A stretch of 64,000 nt of DNA from Elusimicrobiota bacterium. Its GTDB lineage: Bacteria; Elusimicrobiota; Elusimicrobia; Elusimicrobiales; UBA9959. A program made the position numbers and the translations under genes. This document shows, piece after piece, positions 1 to 8,886 of the stretch (its first letter is position 1; each line of letters begins with the position of its first letter). Below the pieces are notes generated by a model. That model was given only the letters and a program-made list of their open reading frames with translations. It ran no database searches and was not told the origin of the DNA. The stretch is from positions 85,318-149,317 of the forward strand of contig WOVA01000003.1 of the NCBI GenBank assembly GCA_009773155.1, written 5' to 3'.

Positions 1-1071
1 GCTGACCGAATCCACTATCGTGATCATCTTCGGATATTCCATCCGCTTGTGGCCCAGTATGCCGACCAGCCCGACCGCCTTGTCCTTAAGGCAGTAGGAC
101 GAGGAGACCAGGCTGAAATTATTGAATTCCCTGATATGGTTCTCGGAGCCGATGGTGATGTCAACGCTGTGGGCCAGGCCTTTCCCGGAGCCGGCCGCGG
201 GCAGTTTGCGCCGCTTCTCCACACAGCCGCGCAGGCGCTCGCGCAGCATATGGGAAAAGCGGTCCCTCTCTTCCAGCAGGCGGGCGACGCCGCGTATATC
301 TTCGAGGCCGCCCTCTTCCATGCTGTCGAAGATGCGGCTGACGCCTTCCAGGTAGAACGGGTCCCCCTCCTTGTTCATGGAGGAGAAATAATCGTAGATC
401 TTCTTGAGCAGGTCCTTCTGCGCCCTGGGGGCGTCCCCCCTGTTGAGGAAATCCTTCCAGATTATGCCGGTGACGTCCTTGACGGGCGCGTCGCGCAGGG
501 CCTTGTTGAGCCTGTCGGAGAGCGATTTGAGCGCGGCCTTGTCCAGCGGCGTCTCCGTGCCGAAGGGAACGTGCTTGAGTATGCCCGAGTGCACGAAGAC
601 GATCATCAGCACGCTCTTGCCCGAAAGCCGGACCAGGTCCAGCCGCTTGACGGCGTCGTCCTCTATGTCGGCCGGGATCACGAAGCCGGCCCACTTGGAC
701 ATGTCGGCTATGGTCCTGGAGGTATGGCGCAGGAAAGCGTCGAGCTGTTCGTTGCGGCGCTCGTACTCCTGCTCCAGCCGGTCCTTCTCGCCGGCGGCCA
801 GGCGCTGCAGGCGGAGTATGTGGTCGACGTAGGAACGGTAGCCCTTGTCGGACGGTATGCGTCCGCCCGAGGTATGCGCCTGGTAGAGAAAGCCGGTGTC
901 TTCCAGCTCTTTTAATATGTTCCTTACGGTGGCGCTGGAGACATTGAAGCCGCCGTGGGAGGCGATGAGGTCGGAGCTGACCGGCTTGCCGGTGCTGACA
1001 TAGTTGTAGACCACCCAGTTAAGGATCTTGTCCCTGCGGTCCTGCGCTACTTCGGGCTTTAACACCCTCAT
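1..1071 (-). CDS. hrcA: Heat-inducible transcription repressor HrcA (3' end beyond window)
   Basis: HrcA represses heat-shock chaperone genes by binding CIRCE operators. Reading from ATG at 1071, 357 codons are open to the window edge. The N-terminus carries the winged-helix region (MRVLKPEVAQDRRDKILNWV) and the typical segment YQAHTSGGRIPSDKGYRSYVD. The last visible residues, MITIVDSVS, resemble the usual HrcA end, so little is missing. A CIRCE operator and promoter lie directly upstream, implying autoregulation. Family members are often followed by grpE-dnaK-dnaJ, which would lie off the left edge; this is expectation, not seen. Confidence 0.93.
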   Translation of the reverse strand, partial: MRVLKPEVAQDRRDKILNWVVYNYVSTGKPVSSDLIASHGGFNVSSATVRNILKELEDTGFLYQAHTSGGRIPSDKGYRSYVDHILRLQRLAAGEKDRLEQEYERRNEQLDAFLRHTSRTIADMSKWAGFVIPADIEDDAVKRLDLVRLSGKSVLMIVFVHSGILKHVPFGTETPLDKAALKSLSDRLNKALRDAPVKDVTGIIWKDFLNRGDAPRAQKDLLKKIYDYFSSMNKEGDPFYLEGVSRIFDSMEEGGLEDIRGVARLLEERDRFSHMLRERLRGCVEKRRKLPAAGSGKGLAHSVDITIGSENHIREFNNFSLVSSSYCLKDKAVGLVGILGHKRMEYPKMITIVDSVS

Positions 1072-1103
1072 GGTACGGTCTCCGGTATCGAAGCTGGGTA
1101 AAA

Positions 1104-1130
1104 TTAGCAATCAAAGCATCCGACTGCTAA
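1104..1130. promoter_or_regulatory. CIRCE operator
   Basis: The sequence TTAGCAATC, nine bases, then GACTGCTAA matches the CIRCE consensus (TTAGCACTC-N9-GAGTGCTAA) except for one base in each arm. It lies between the promoter and the hrcA start, which fits HrcA autorepression. Confidence 0.93.
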
Positions 1131-1159
1131 ATTATACACCTTGCGGCTTTAATCGTCAA
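1131..1159 (-). promoter_or_regulatory. Sigma70-type promoter of hrcA
   Basis: On the minus strand TTGACG (1154-1159) and TATAAT (1131-1136) are separated by 17 bases. The -10 box abuts the CIRCE operator, so bound HrcA would block initiation. Confidence 0.85.
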
Positions 1160-1179
1160 TAGCCGGAAGTGACTGCTGA

Positions 1180-2004
1180 TTATTGGCGGGGATTGAGAAG
1201 ACGGTCGAGGAGGAAGTCCGAGAGGCGGTCGGGGAGAAGGCGCAGCGCCGACACCATCAGGGCCGCCTTGAAAGGCACGATATAGCGCGGCGCGGGACTG
1301 CCCGCTTCGGCGCCCTTAAGTATCGCGGCGGCCACCGCCTCCGGGCCGGGCGCGCCTTCACGATAGCCGGAACGAAACCTGCCCGTCAGCCTCTCCACCA
1401 GCGGCGCGTAGGAGCCGGAACCGGAATACTTTTTGAGATTGACCAGCGCGGTGTCGTCCCATTCGGTCCTTATGGGACCGGGCTCTATCAGAACGACCTT
1501 CACCCCGAAAGGCTTCACCTCTATCCGCAGCGCGTCGGACCAGGCCTCGAGGGCGTACTTGCTGGCGTGGTACCAGCCGGCGGCGGGCAGGCTTATCCGC
1601 CCGGCTATCGAAGAGATGTTTATTATCCGGCCGGAGCGCCGTTCGCGCATGGACGGCAGGAAAAGCTGCGCCAGCCGCGCCGGGGCGAAGACGTTCACCT
1701 CGAACTGGCGGCGGGCCTCGTCCAGCGGCACGTCCTCGATGGCGCCGTGCGCGCCGTAGCCGGCGTTATTGACCAGGATGTCGAGCGAGCCTTCCTTGTC
1801 CAGTACCCGGGAGGCGGCGGCCCGCAGCGAGGCCTCGTCGGCCACGTCGAGCGGGAAGATCTCCGCGCCCTTATCGCGCAGCGGGGCCATTTTCTCGGAG
1901 CGGCGCGCGCCGGCGTAGACCTTATAGCCTTTTTTCAGGAAAAGCTCCGCCGCGGCGCAGCCTATGCCCGCCGAGGCGCCGGTAACAAGAACGGTCCTCT
2001 GCAT
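1180..2004 (-). CDS. Short-chain dehydrogenase/reductase (SDR)
   Basis: A 274-residue classical SDR, an NAD(P)-dependent oxidoreductase of unknown substrate. Visible motifs are the Rossmann glycine motif TGASAGIG near residue 8, NNAG near 86, the catalytic Ser in ISSIAG, and YHASK carrying the Tyr-Lys pair. The PGPIRTEW segment after the active site is also typical. The ATG directly follows the TAA of the uridine kinase gene, so the two are probably translated from one message. Sequence alone cannot tell steroid-, sugar- or acyl-type substrates apart. Confidence 0.88.
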   Translation of the reverse strand: MQRTVLVTGASAGIGCAAAELFLKKGYKVYAGARRSEKMAPLRDKGAEIFPLDVADEASLRAAASRVLDKEGSLDILVNNAGYGAHGAIEDVPLDEARRQFEVNVFAPARLAQLFLPSMRERRSGRIINISSIAGRISLPAAGWYHASKYALEAWSDALRIEVKPFGVKVVLIEPGPIRTEWDDTALVNLKKYSGSGSYAPLVERLTGRFRSGYREGAPGPEAVAAAILKGAEAGSPAPRYIVPFKAALMVSALRLLPDRLSDFLLDRLLNPRQ

Positions 2005-2646
2005 TTACCTGAAATGATCGCGCAGCATGCGCACCAGCCCCTCGGTGGCCTTGCCCGGGATCTCCTCCCCCTCCCAGTTGATGGAGAAGTGGGCCTCGCG
2101 CTGCGTCGGCTTTACGTAGGTCTCGTACATCGGCATGACGGTGGCCAGTATCTGGTGGCGTATGCCCTCTATGTCGCGGCCGCGCTCGCTGATGTCGCGC
2201 TGGACGCGGCGCAGGACGGCGGTGACCATGCCGGTGGAGACGAAGATCTTGTAGTCGCACATGGCGGCTATCTTGGGGAAGTACAGCGCGTAAAGCCCTT
2301 CGACCACTATCAGCGGCGTGGACTTGAGCGGGATGCTTTCCTTCTCGCGGGTATGCAGCTTGAAGTCATAGACGGGCTGCTCTATGGGCTTGCCGGAGCA
2401 GAGCTCGCCCAGCTGCTTGGCCGCCAAGGCCGCGTCTATGGCGTCGGGGTGGTCGAAATTATAGTTCTTGCGCGCCTCGAAGCTCAGGTGCGTCAGGGGC
2501 CGGTAGTAGTTGTCCAGCGAGAAGAGCTCACCCTCTATGCCTATCCTGCGGCATTCGTCTATCAGCCTCCTGGCCAGCGTGGTCTTGCCCGACCCGGAGC
2601 CGCCGGCTATGGCGAGGATGAAACGGGATTTCCTGGTGTTATACAC
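2005..2646 (-). CDS. udk: Uridine kinase (phosphoribulokinase/uridine kinase family)
   Basis: A 213-residue P-loop kinase, the usual length for Udk, which phosphorylates uridine or cytidine in pyrimidine salvage. The Walker A motif is AGGSGSGKTT near residues 14-23. The segments FDHPDAIDAAL, PVYDFKLHTR and VVEGLYAL match the nucleoside-binding and Walker B regions of the family. The start overlaps the end of the upstream SWIM gene by 8 bases and the stop abuts the SDR start, so the three minus-strand genes look cotranscribed. Confidence 0.88.
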   Translation of the reverse strand: MYNTRKSRFILAIAGGSGSGKTTLARRLIDECRRIGIEGELFSLDNYYRPLTHLSFEARKNYNFDHPDAIDAALAAKQLGELCSGKPIEQPVYDFKLHTREKESIPLKSTPLIVVEGLYALYFPKIAAMCDYKIFVSTGMVTAVLRRVQRDISERGRDIEGIRHQILATVMPMYETYVKPTQREAHFSINWEGEEIPGKATEGLVRMLRDHFR

Positions 2647-3541
2647 TGTTTACCTTGCTTTTCCGGATTTTTTTCCGCCCCGGCTTCGACTTCGGCTTCG
2701 GCCGGAGCCCTTTTGACCCGGCCGCTTTGGAACGGGAAGTTTTTGTCTTTTTCCCGCAGGCCGGGCGGACGGAGGAGGCTCGCCGCACCGGGGCATCAGC
2801 CGCCGCTACGGCGGTTTCCGGTTCAATCCCGAATATCTCTCCGGCTTCAGCCGATGACAGCGTGGCGTGGGCCGCGCCGGTTTTTGCCCCCGTAAGGGCG
2901 GCTACCGCGGAGGAATCGCTTACCAGGTCCTGGTGGTTCACATGCCGCAGCAGGAACAGAAGTTCCGGTTTCCCGTCAAGCCGCGCGCCTACCCCGTAAA
3001 GCGCCGCCGCCACGTGCTTGCACATCTCCGCCCAGTCCGGACATGAGCATTCCAGCTTGATCTCCTTGGGAGAGGGAAACAAACCGCTGTCCCGGCGCGT
3101 CATAATTCCCATCACCCGCTCCGAAAGCTTTCCCTCAAGCAGTTCCATCAGGGAGCCGATGCCGCCGGCGCATTCGCGGCATAAAGCTTTCCACCGGTCT
3201 CCCCTCACCGGCGCGACCGTCACTTTTACCTTGTATAAAGACGAGCCGCTGACCAGCGCTTCAACTTCCCCACGGCGGATATCCAGGTGAACCACCGACC
3301 CGTTGCGCACGTACGAGCGGCCGCGCGGCATTCTGTTCGAGTAGTCGCTGTAGGATTCCAGGTTGGCGCACCATGCTTTGCCCCAGAAAGAGCCGGCGAT
3401 GGTTCTCCCGTCCAGCCTGACCGGCGCCTGAGTTCCCCCGCTTTTAAATAATTTCGCGGCGGCCTTTTCGGCGCGGCGCCGTTTCTCCGCAACGCTCACA
3501 TATGGCTTGTAAAAGTAACTCGAACGTCTCCACCAGCCCAT
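2639..3541 (-). CDS. SWIM zinc-finger protein, partner of SNF2 helicase
   Basis: A 300-residue protein with the SWIM zinc-binding pattern CSCPDWAEMCKH near residues 164-175 (C-x-C-x(n)-C-x-H). The N-terminus (MGWWRRSSYFYKPYVSVAEKR) and the following KAWCANLESYSDYSNRMPRGR segment are typical of bacterial SWIM proteins encoded beside SNF2-family ATPases. The last 50 residues are a Lys/Arg/Ser-rich tail that could bind nucleic acid. It starts 12 bases after the end of the SNF2 gene. The role in DNA or chromatin-like remodelling is inferred from the pairing. Confidence 0.85.
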   Translation of the reverse strand: MGWWRRSSYFYKPYVSVAEKRRRAEKAAAKLFKSGGTQAPVRLDGRTIAGSFWGKAWCANLESYSDYSNRMPRGRSYVRNGSVVHLDIRRGEVEALVSGSSLYKVKVTVAPVRGDRWKALCRECAGGIGSLMELLEGKLSERVMGIMTRRDSGLFPSPKEIKLECSCPDWAEMCKHVAAALYGVGARLDGKPELLFLLRHVNHQDLVSDSSAVAALTGAKTGAAHATLSSAEAGEIFGIEPETAVAAADAPVRRASSVRPACGKKTKTSRSKAAGSKGLRPKPKSKPGRKKIRKSKVNSV

Positions 3542-3553
3542 AGCCGTTCCCCT

Positions 3554-6286
3554 TTATTGCGCCCCGGAGGCGCGGTTGATATCAAGCGACACGAACTTCA
3601 GCAGTTCCTTGTTGTCCATTTCCGTAAGCAGCTTTTCCCCGCCGCCGCCGATTACGCTGTCGGCCAGCCGCGTCTTACTTTCTATCATTTCGTCTATGCG
3701 CTCCTCAAGTGTCCCCCGGCAGACGAACTTGTGCACCAGCACGTTGCGCTTCTGCCCTATCCGGAAGGCCCGGTCCGTGGCCTGGTTTTCCACCGCCGGA
3801 TTCCACCAGCGGTCGAAGTGTATCACGTGCGACGCTTCAGTAAGATTCAGGCCTGACCCGCCGGCTTTGGCGGTAAGCACAAAGAACGGCGGGCCGTTCT
3901 CGGCCTGGAAAGCGTCCACAAGGCCCCGGCGGGCTTTTACCGGGGTTCCGCCGTGCAGCGCCAGCCCCGGCCGCCCGAATATCCCCGCCAGGAATTCAAG
4001 CAGCGGCCCGGTCATCTCCTGGTACTGCGTGAACACCAGCGCCTTTTCCTGGCGGGAGGCTATCTCCTCGGTTATCTGCCGCAGGCGCTGGAACTTGCCG
4101 CTTTCGGCCTCCGCGTAGGCCCCGTCGCGCAGCCAGTGCGACGGGTGGTTGCAGATCTGCTTGAAGCGCGTCAGGTAAGCCAGCACCAGGCCGCGGCGCT
4201 GTATTCCTTCCGCCTCTTCCACCTTTTCGGCCAGTTCGCGGACGGCAACCCCGTAGAGCGCGGCCTGTTTGGGCGCCAGGCCGCAATAAGCCTTCACTTC
4301 CGTTTTCTCCGGCAGGTCCGCGATCACGTTTTTATCCGTCTTCATCCGCCGCAGGATATAGGGTTTAACCAGCGCGCGCAGCGCTCCCGGCGCGCCGCCG
4401 TCCCCGGCGCCGCCTTTTATGAACTCGCCGAATTTTCCGGCGGAGCCCAGCAGGCCGGGGTTGAGAAAATCGAAGATAGACCACAGATCGCCAAGGCGGT
4501 TTTCCACCGGGGTGCCGGTAAGTACAAGGCGTTGCGCGCACTTGAGTTCTTTAACCGCCCGGGTCTGGCGGGCCGCGGGATTCTTTATGGCCTGCGCCTC
4601 GTCCAGCGCCACCACGTCCCAGTTGTTTTTGCGCAGACTTTCCAGCCTTGCCACAAGCCCGTAGGTCGTCAGGATCAGGTCATAACCGGCCGCGGCCCCG
4701 CCGAAATCCTTCTGCGCGGCCTTCCAGTCTTCCGGGGATAATTCGGAGGGGTGCAGGATACGGTATTTAAGCGCCGGAGCGAAACGCAGGATTTCCGCCC
4801 GCCAGTTGGCCAGCAAAGACGCCGGCGCCACCAGCAGGCTGGGGCGGGCGGATTTACCCGCGCGGCCCCGGGGTTTGCGCGCCAGCAGCAGCGCCAGCAC
4901 CTGCACGGTTTTCCCCAGCCCCATATCGTCGGCCAGGCAGGCGCCAAGCCCAAGTTCCGTCATAAACCGCAGCCAGCCCACTCCGGTTTTCTGGTAAGGC
5001 CGCAGTTCGGCCAGCAGTCCCGGCGTCGCGGAATGCCCGCCGTTTTTGCCAGGCTCGCGCAGTTCTGCCAGCGTAGCCTCCAGCCAGGCGCCGGCCTTGA
5101 GCCCGCTCCATTCCCGCACCGCCGCATTCCCCGCGCCGCTTTCGGACGCGCCGCCGATATCCGCGCCGGAGAGCAGGCGCATGGCGTCGGCTAAAGTAAC
5201 GCCTTCGCCGGCCGACCGTTTCATGCTCTCCCAGTGCTCAAGCGCGGCCTTGAGCTTTTCAGGGTCGGCTTCCACCCAGCGCCCGCGTATCAGCGCCAGC
5301 CCGCCGGACGCTTTCATCAGCGCTTCCCAGTCCGCGTCCGTCAGCGGCTCGCCGTCCAGGCTCTTTTCCACCCTGAAATCCAGCAGGGTATTAAGCCCCA
5401 GCGCCGCGCCCGCCGCGTTGCCCAGCCTGACGCTTACCCGCGCCCTGGGCGCCTGGCCGGCGCGCCACCAGTCGGGCAGGCGCACCACCACCCCGCCCTC
5501 CGCCAGAATGGGCGCTTCCTTAAGAAAACGGTAAGCCTGGGGCGGAGTCCACGCCAAAGGCTTGAAAAGCGCCCCGGTTTCCAGCAGTTCGCGGGCCAGC
5601 GCGCTTTTTTCCGACGCCAGGCGCACCGGGGACAACAGGCGCAGCAGGGCCGCTTTATTGCCTTCCCCGGCGTATTCCTTAAGCGCCTCGGCCAACGGCT
5701 GGTATTTCAGCCGGCCATGCCCTGACATTCCCGCGGCGTAGGTGGCCATAAAGGCGAACGGGTAATTTTCGTTTTTGCGGTTCTCCGCCAGGTGGAAAAC
5801 CACCCGGCCCACGGAATGCCAGGCGGGGTTCAGGGATTTTATAAATTCCGCCGGCCCGCCCGGGTGGGCGGCGGCCAGGGCCCGCGCGTGCGCGTCCAAT
5901 AAGACCCAGACAGCCGTCAGGGCTTCTCTGGTGAGATACTCGCCGCCTTTCATCGGGGGCAGGCGCTCAAGCCAGGCCCGGATTTCGGCCTCCGGCGCGG
6001 GTAAAGGAGCGGGAATTTGCGCGGCGCCGGGCGTGACGCCCTGGCAGAACAGGGAAAGATAACGGCGCCCCAGTTCCCGCCAGAACGAAACATGCGCCGG
6101 CAGGGGCGTCTCCAGTTCGCGCGCAACCAGGTGCAGCAGCCCCTGCGCGCTTCCCTGAGAAAAAGCCTTTCCGGTGCGCTCCGCGGCCGGGGCCTCCGGC
6201 CAGGCCTCCTCCCCGCCGGCGGGATCCCAATATAAATGCCCGCGCGGATTGACCGCGATGGCGGGGTTTAAGAGAAGATCAGCCAT
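3554..6286 (-). CDS. SNF2/Swi2-family DNA-dependent ATPase
   Basis: A 910-residue SNF2 ATPase. The C-terminal half holds the two RecA-like lobes: motif I LADDMGLGKT, motif II ALDEAQAIKN, motif III LTGTPVENRLGDLWS, and in lobe 2 LHGGTPVKAR and the late motif ATDRAFRIGQKRNVLVHKFV. The N-terminal 400 residues are the bacterial SNF2 accessory region. It probably translocates on double-stranded DNA to remodel protein-DNA complexes; its target is unknown. It is encoded just upstream of the SWIM partner. The ATG at 6286 was taken because family-like sequence begins at once. Confidence 0.93.
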   Translation of the reverse strand: MADLLLNPAIAVNPRGHLYWDPAGGEEAWPEAPAAERTGKAFSQGSAQGLLHLVARELETPLPAHVSFWRELGRRYLSLFCQGVTPGAAQIPAPLPAPEAEIRAWLERLPPMKGGEYLTREALTAVWVLLDAHARALAAAHPGGPAEFIKSLNPAWHSVGRVVFHLAENRKNENYPFAFMATYAAGMSGHGRLKYQPLAEALKEYAGEGNKAALLRLLSPVRLASEKSALARELLETGALFKPLAWTPPQAYRFLKEAPILAEGGVVVRLPDWWRAGQAPRARVSVRLGNAAGAALGLNTLLDFRVEKSLDGEPLTDADWEALMKASGGLALIRGRWVEADPEKLKAALEHWESMKRSAGEGVTLADAMRLLSGADIGGASESGAGNAAVREWSGLKAGAWLEATLAELREPGKNGGHSATPGLLAELRPYQKTGVGWLRFMTELGLGACLADDMGLGKTVQVLALLLARKPRGRAGKSARPSLLVAPASLLANWRAEILRFAPALKYRILHPSELSPEDWKAAQKDFGGAAAGYDLILTTYGLVARLESLRKNNWDVVALDEAQAIKNPAARQTRAVKELKCAQRLVLTGTPVENRLGDLWSIFDFLNPGLLGSAGKFGEFIKGGAGDGGAPGALRALVKPYILRRMKTDKNVIADLPEKTEVKAYCGLAPKQAALYGVAVRELAEKVEEAEGIQRRGLVLAYLTRFKQICNHPSHWLRDGAYAEAESGKFQRLRQITEEIASRQEKALVFTQYQEMTGPLLEFLAGIFGRPGLALHGGTPVKARRGLVDAFQAENGPPFFVLTAKAGGSGLNLTEASHVIHFDRWWNPAVENQATDRAFRIGQKRNVLVHKFVCRGTLEERIDEMIESKTRLADSVIGGGGEKLLTEMDNKELLKFVSLDINRASGAQ

Positions 6287-6296
6287 ATGTACTACC

Positions 6297-6521
6297 TTAA
6301 AACCCCATTTCTATGGTGGAGGTCCGGCCGGCCAGACTGTCGGAACCGGCTTCAAGTTTTAACGCGGAACTGCCGGTAACCAGCACCTTGACCGGATTGA
6401 TGTCGACCAGTTGTTTAAGCTGCGGCCCCCAGTCCGGAAGGTTCTGGACCTCGTCAAGGAAGATATAGGCCTGCTCGCCGTCGTTGGCGGCCTGGTTGAC
6501 GGTCGCTGTATCTGCGATCAT
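6297..6521 (-). pseudogene. Remnant of a DUF4143-type AAA ATPase
   Basis: This 74-codon stretch encodes only the Walker B/sensor part of an ATPase of the ATP-binding/DUF4143 family: YIFLDEVQNLPDWGPQLKQLVD, then VLVTGSSALKL and LAGRTSTIEM. Both the Walker A region and the C-terminal nuclease-like domain are absent, and it ends where the family would continue. It sits in a run of broken restriction-type genes, so a decayed fragment is the best reading. Confidence 0.75.
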
Positions 6522-7547
6522 TTCCTTGACCCCAGTTCTTTTTCTATTTCTTTGATGCTCGGCAGGCTGGATTTAATGCTCCTGGGCAGCGACTGCGTTA
6601 ATTTATACTCGGAAACGCCTATGGGTTTGCGGATGTCGCTTAAGGCGTATTCGGCGACGATTCCATCTTTCTTCTTGCATATAAGTAGGCCTATTGTAGG
6701 GTTATCCTGTCCGGAGCGGACCTGCCTGTCTACCGCTGTAAGATAAAAGTTGAGCTTGCCGGCGAATTCCGGTTCGAACGCAGTTGTTTTTAACTCGATA
6801 ACCACATAACTGCGGAGTTTCACTTTCCCCGACCCGTAAGGGGACCTGCCTGCCGACATAAGCGAAACCGGCTCCCAATTCCAGAAGGAACTTCGTTATG
6901 TGTTCAACAAGAGCGTTTTCCAGCTCTCTCTCGTCATGTTCCCGTGTAAGGTTCAGGAAATCGAATATGTAAGGGTCTTTCAGCGTCTGTTTCGCCAGAT
7001 CGGACTGCGGCTTAGGCAGAACTGCGGCGAAATTATTTGGCGATCTTCCTTCCCGGTTATAAAGTCCGCTTTCCATCTGGTGGACGAGAACGCTCCTGCT
7101 CCAGTTATACTTAACGGTGTTACGAATATAAAAAAGCGCTTCTTTCACGCTCTTGCAACTGGTAATTATTTCCCTGTTATGCCCCCACGGAATTTGAAAA
7201 ATCGCGGCCAAGGAAGCCCCGCCAATTTGTCCCACAGGCTGTGGGACAATTAGATTGCCGCCGCTATAGAACAAACACCACTTTTTCATGTATAGAAGAT
7301 TGGTACGCGAAAACCCTTTCATCCCGGGAAATTCCGACATTAAATCCCTGCTCAACTGTTCTATCAGCCCGTCGCCCCATTTAGAGTTTTTCTGTTTTTC
7401 AATCAGGTCCGCGCCAAGCTCCCAATAGAATTCAAGAAGCTGGGTGTTTACGGCTACGGCGGCCTTAAGCTGGGCGTTAAGGATTTTCCCCTTTAACTCC
7501 GCAAGCCAGGCCTTGTAGGTTTTATCGCGTATAAGGCTGTATTTCAC
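6518..7547 (-). pseudogene. Frameshifted YhcG/DUF1016 PD-(D/E)XK nuclease
   Basis: Two frames together encode a YhcG-like nuclease. The first runs from a GTG at 7547 (KYSLIRDKTYKAWLAELK) through IPWGHN to FAYVGRQVPLRVG near 6840. The second resumes as KVKLRSYVVIELKTTAFEPEF and ends at 6518. Compared with the intact neighbour at 7681-8886, about 10-13 codons around the catalytic Asp segment (FIDLLFYH in the neighbour) are missing at the junction. Both the frame and the active site are therefore lost. Open frame upstream of 7547 overlaps an hsdM fragment and is not part of this gene. Confidence 0.8.
7227..7249. repeat. In-gene hairpin of the YhcG type
   Basis: An inverted repeat with 10-base arms TTGTCCCACA and TGTGGGACAA and loop GGC, inside the YhcG pseudogene before the conserved IPWGHN segment. 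It encodes a VPQPVGQ-like peptide. The arm core ACA-loop-TGT is shared with the two hairpins in the neighbouring intact gene. Confidence 0.75.
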
Positions 7548-7677
7548 AACTATCGTCCATGAATTTATGAATGAGGGCGATGGTGATCTGCTCAACCTGA
7601 CTTTTAGGGTCGGGCATCTTGTCCACAAGGATATCGCGGGCGGTATCAATGCGGCGTTTGGTGTCGGTGTCAAGCAT
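7522..7677 (-). pseudogene. N-terminal remnant of type I restriction methylase HsdM
   Basis: An ATG at 7677 opens 51 codons beginning MLDTDTKRRIDTARDILVDK and continuing with VEQITIALIHKFMDD. This is the characteristic N-terminus of N-6 DNA methylase subunits of type I restriction systems. After about 42 residues the similarity stops and the frame ends 10 codons later. No methylase catalytic motif (NPPF/Y) remains. The rest was probably deleted when the YhcG sequence came to lie against it. Confidence 0.7.
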
Positions 7678-7680
7678 TGT

Positions 7681-8886
7681 TCATCCTTGTTTTCCCGTCG
7701 GCAGGATGGGGCGGACGACATCCAGCAGTTGTCTGGCGGTAGGCAGTTTGCCTTTAAGCTCAGGCGGGAGCTTAGAGTGCAGGTGGTATTCAGCCACGCC
7801 GATGGGATTGGTCTTGCTCTTTAGGGCAAATTCTACTTCCAGATTATCCTTCTCCGCGCAAAGGATGATGCCTATTGAGGGGCGATCATCGGGCGCGCGT
7901 TCTTTTTCATTCAGCAGGTTGAGATAGAAATCCATCTTGCCGGCACACTCGGGTTCAAAAGGGCCTACCTTTAATTCAAAAGCCACCAGCGCTTTAATAA
8001 ACCGGTGGTAGAAGAGCAGGTCAATGAAATACTCCTTCTGCCCCAGCGCCAGGCGGTGCTGGCGGCCCACAAAGCAAAAACCGTAACCAAGCTCAAGAAT
8101 GAATTCGCGCAATCGCGCAAGAAGCCGGTCTTCCAGTTGCCGCTCCCTGATCTCGCGGCGGATGCCGAGGAATTCCAGGTTGTAACTGCTCTTGAGCGCC
8201 TCTTCGGCCTGCTCGGCAAGATACTCCGGCAAGGCGAGCGGAAAGTTGTGCGTCTTCTTTTCCAGCGCCGCCCGTTCATACGCGCCGGCTTTGATCTGAT
8301 TCAACAGGACATTGCGGGACCAGCCGAAGCGCGCAACGGCCCTGAGGTAATAAAGGCGGCCGGCCGGCTCAGTCAATTTGTTCAGGATTAGCAGGTTGTG
8401 CCCCCAGGGAATTTCTGCGACAAGCTGTCGCAGAAATCCCAGAATCTGTTCCTCGTTCATTTTGGCTGCGGACTGCAGCCGAATTGTCTCATCTTTTGCC
8501 CCTTTGTCCAATTTGGCGACAGCTTGTCGCCAAATTGCCTCATCAGCGTAGGTAAGATAAAAACGCTTCATATCCCGCAGATTACGCGGAGAAAAACCAG
8601 TCATTGCAGGGAACTCCCTCTGCAAATCTTTCGCCGCCATTTCAACCACCGAATCGCCCCAGTTTAATAACTCCTGTTTTTTTACAATAGCGTGTCCGAT
8701 ATCCCAGTAGAGCAAGATTAGGTCGCGATTGACCGCGCGGGCGGCGGAAAGACGGGCCGTTTGAATGCGTTTTTTGAGGGCTGACAGGAACTGCTCGTAA
8801 TCGGAACCCGCAATAACGGCGTTTTTTATGACGGTATGTTTTGGAAATTTAAATGTTTTGCGTTTAGTCATGATGTCATGCCGCAA
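7681..8886 (-). CDS. YhcG-type PD-(D/E)XK nuclease (DUF1016), intact
   Basis: A 401-residue protein with the DUF1016 N-terminal region (LILLYWDIGHAIVKKQ, FPAMTGFSPRNLRDMKRFY) and the C-terminal nuclease domain (GRQHRLALG, FIDLLFYHRFIKALVAFELK, PSIGIILCAEKD). The Asp of FIDLLFY and Glu-x-Lys of FELK are the expected catalytic residues. Such proteins often accompany type I restriction genes, and fragments of hsdR and hsdM flank it here. A second in-frame ATG at 8871 (MTKRKTFKF) may be the true start. The middle holds two strong DNA hairpins within the coding frame. Confidence 0.82.
   Translation of the reverse strand: MRHDIMTKRKTFKFPKHTVIKNAVIAGSDYEQFLSALKKRIQTARLSAARAVNRDLILLYWDIGHAIVKKQELLNWGDSVVEMAAKDLQREFPAMTGFSPRNLRDMKRFYLTYADEAIWRQAVAKLDKGAKDETIRLQSAAKMNEEQILGFLRQLVAEIPWGHNLLILNKLTEPAGRLYYLRAVARFGWSRNVLLNQIKAGAYERAALEKKTHNFPLALPEYLAEQAEEALKSSYNLEFLGIRREIRERQLEDRLLARLREFILELGYGFCFVGRQHRLALGQKEYFIDLLFYHRFIKALVAFELKVGPFEPECAGKMDFYLNLLNEKERAPDDRPSIGIILCAEKDNLEVEFALKSKTNPIGVAEYHLHSKLPPELKGKLPTARQLLDVVRPILPTGKQG
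8411..8437. repeat. In-gene hairpin of the YhcG type
   Basis: A perfect inverted repeat with 12-base arms ATTTCTGCGACA and TGTCGCAGAAAT and loop AGC, inside the intact YhcG gene. It encodes a peptide around FLRQLVAEI, just before the conserved PWGHN segment. Confidence 0.85.
8510..8536. repeat. In-gene hairpin of the YhcG type
   Basis: A perfect inverted repeat with 12-base arms AATTTGGCGACA and TGTCGCCAAATT and loop GCT, 72 bases from the previous hairpin in the same gene. It encodes IWRQAVAKL, echoing the RQLVAEI of the other copy. A weaker repeat (GGCTGC/GCAGCC, 8464-8480) lies between them. Confidence 0.85.

Noticed and set aside
7548..7721. N-terminal extension of the YhcG pseudogene
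   Set aside because: The same bases encode an HsdM N-terminus in another frame (7522-7677), so the YhcG-frame reading here is chance.
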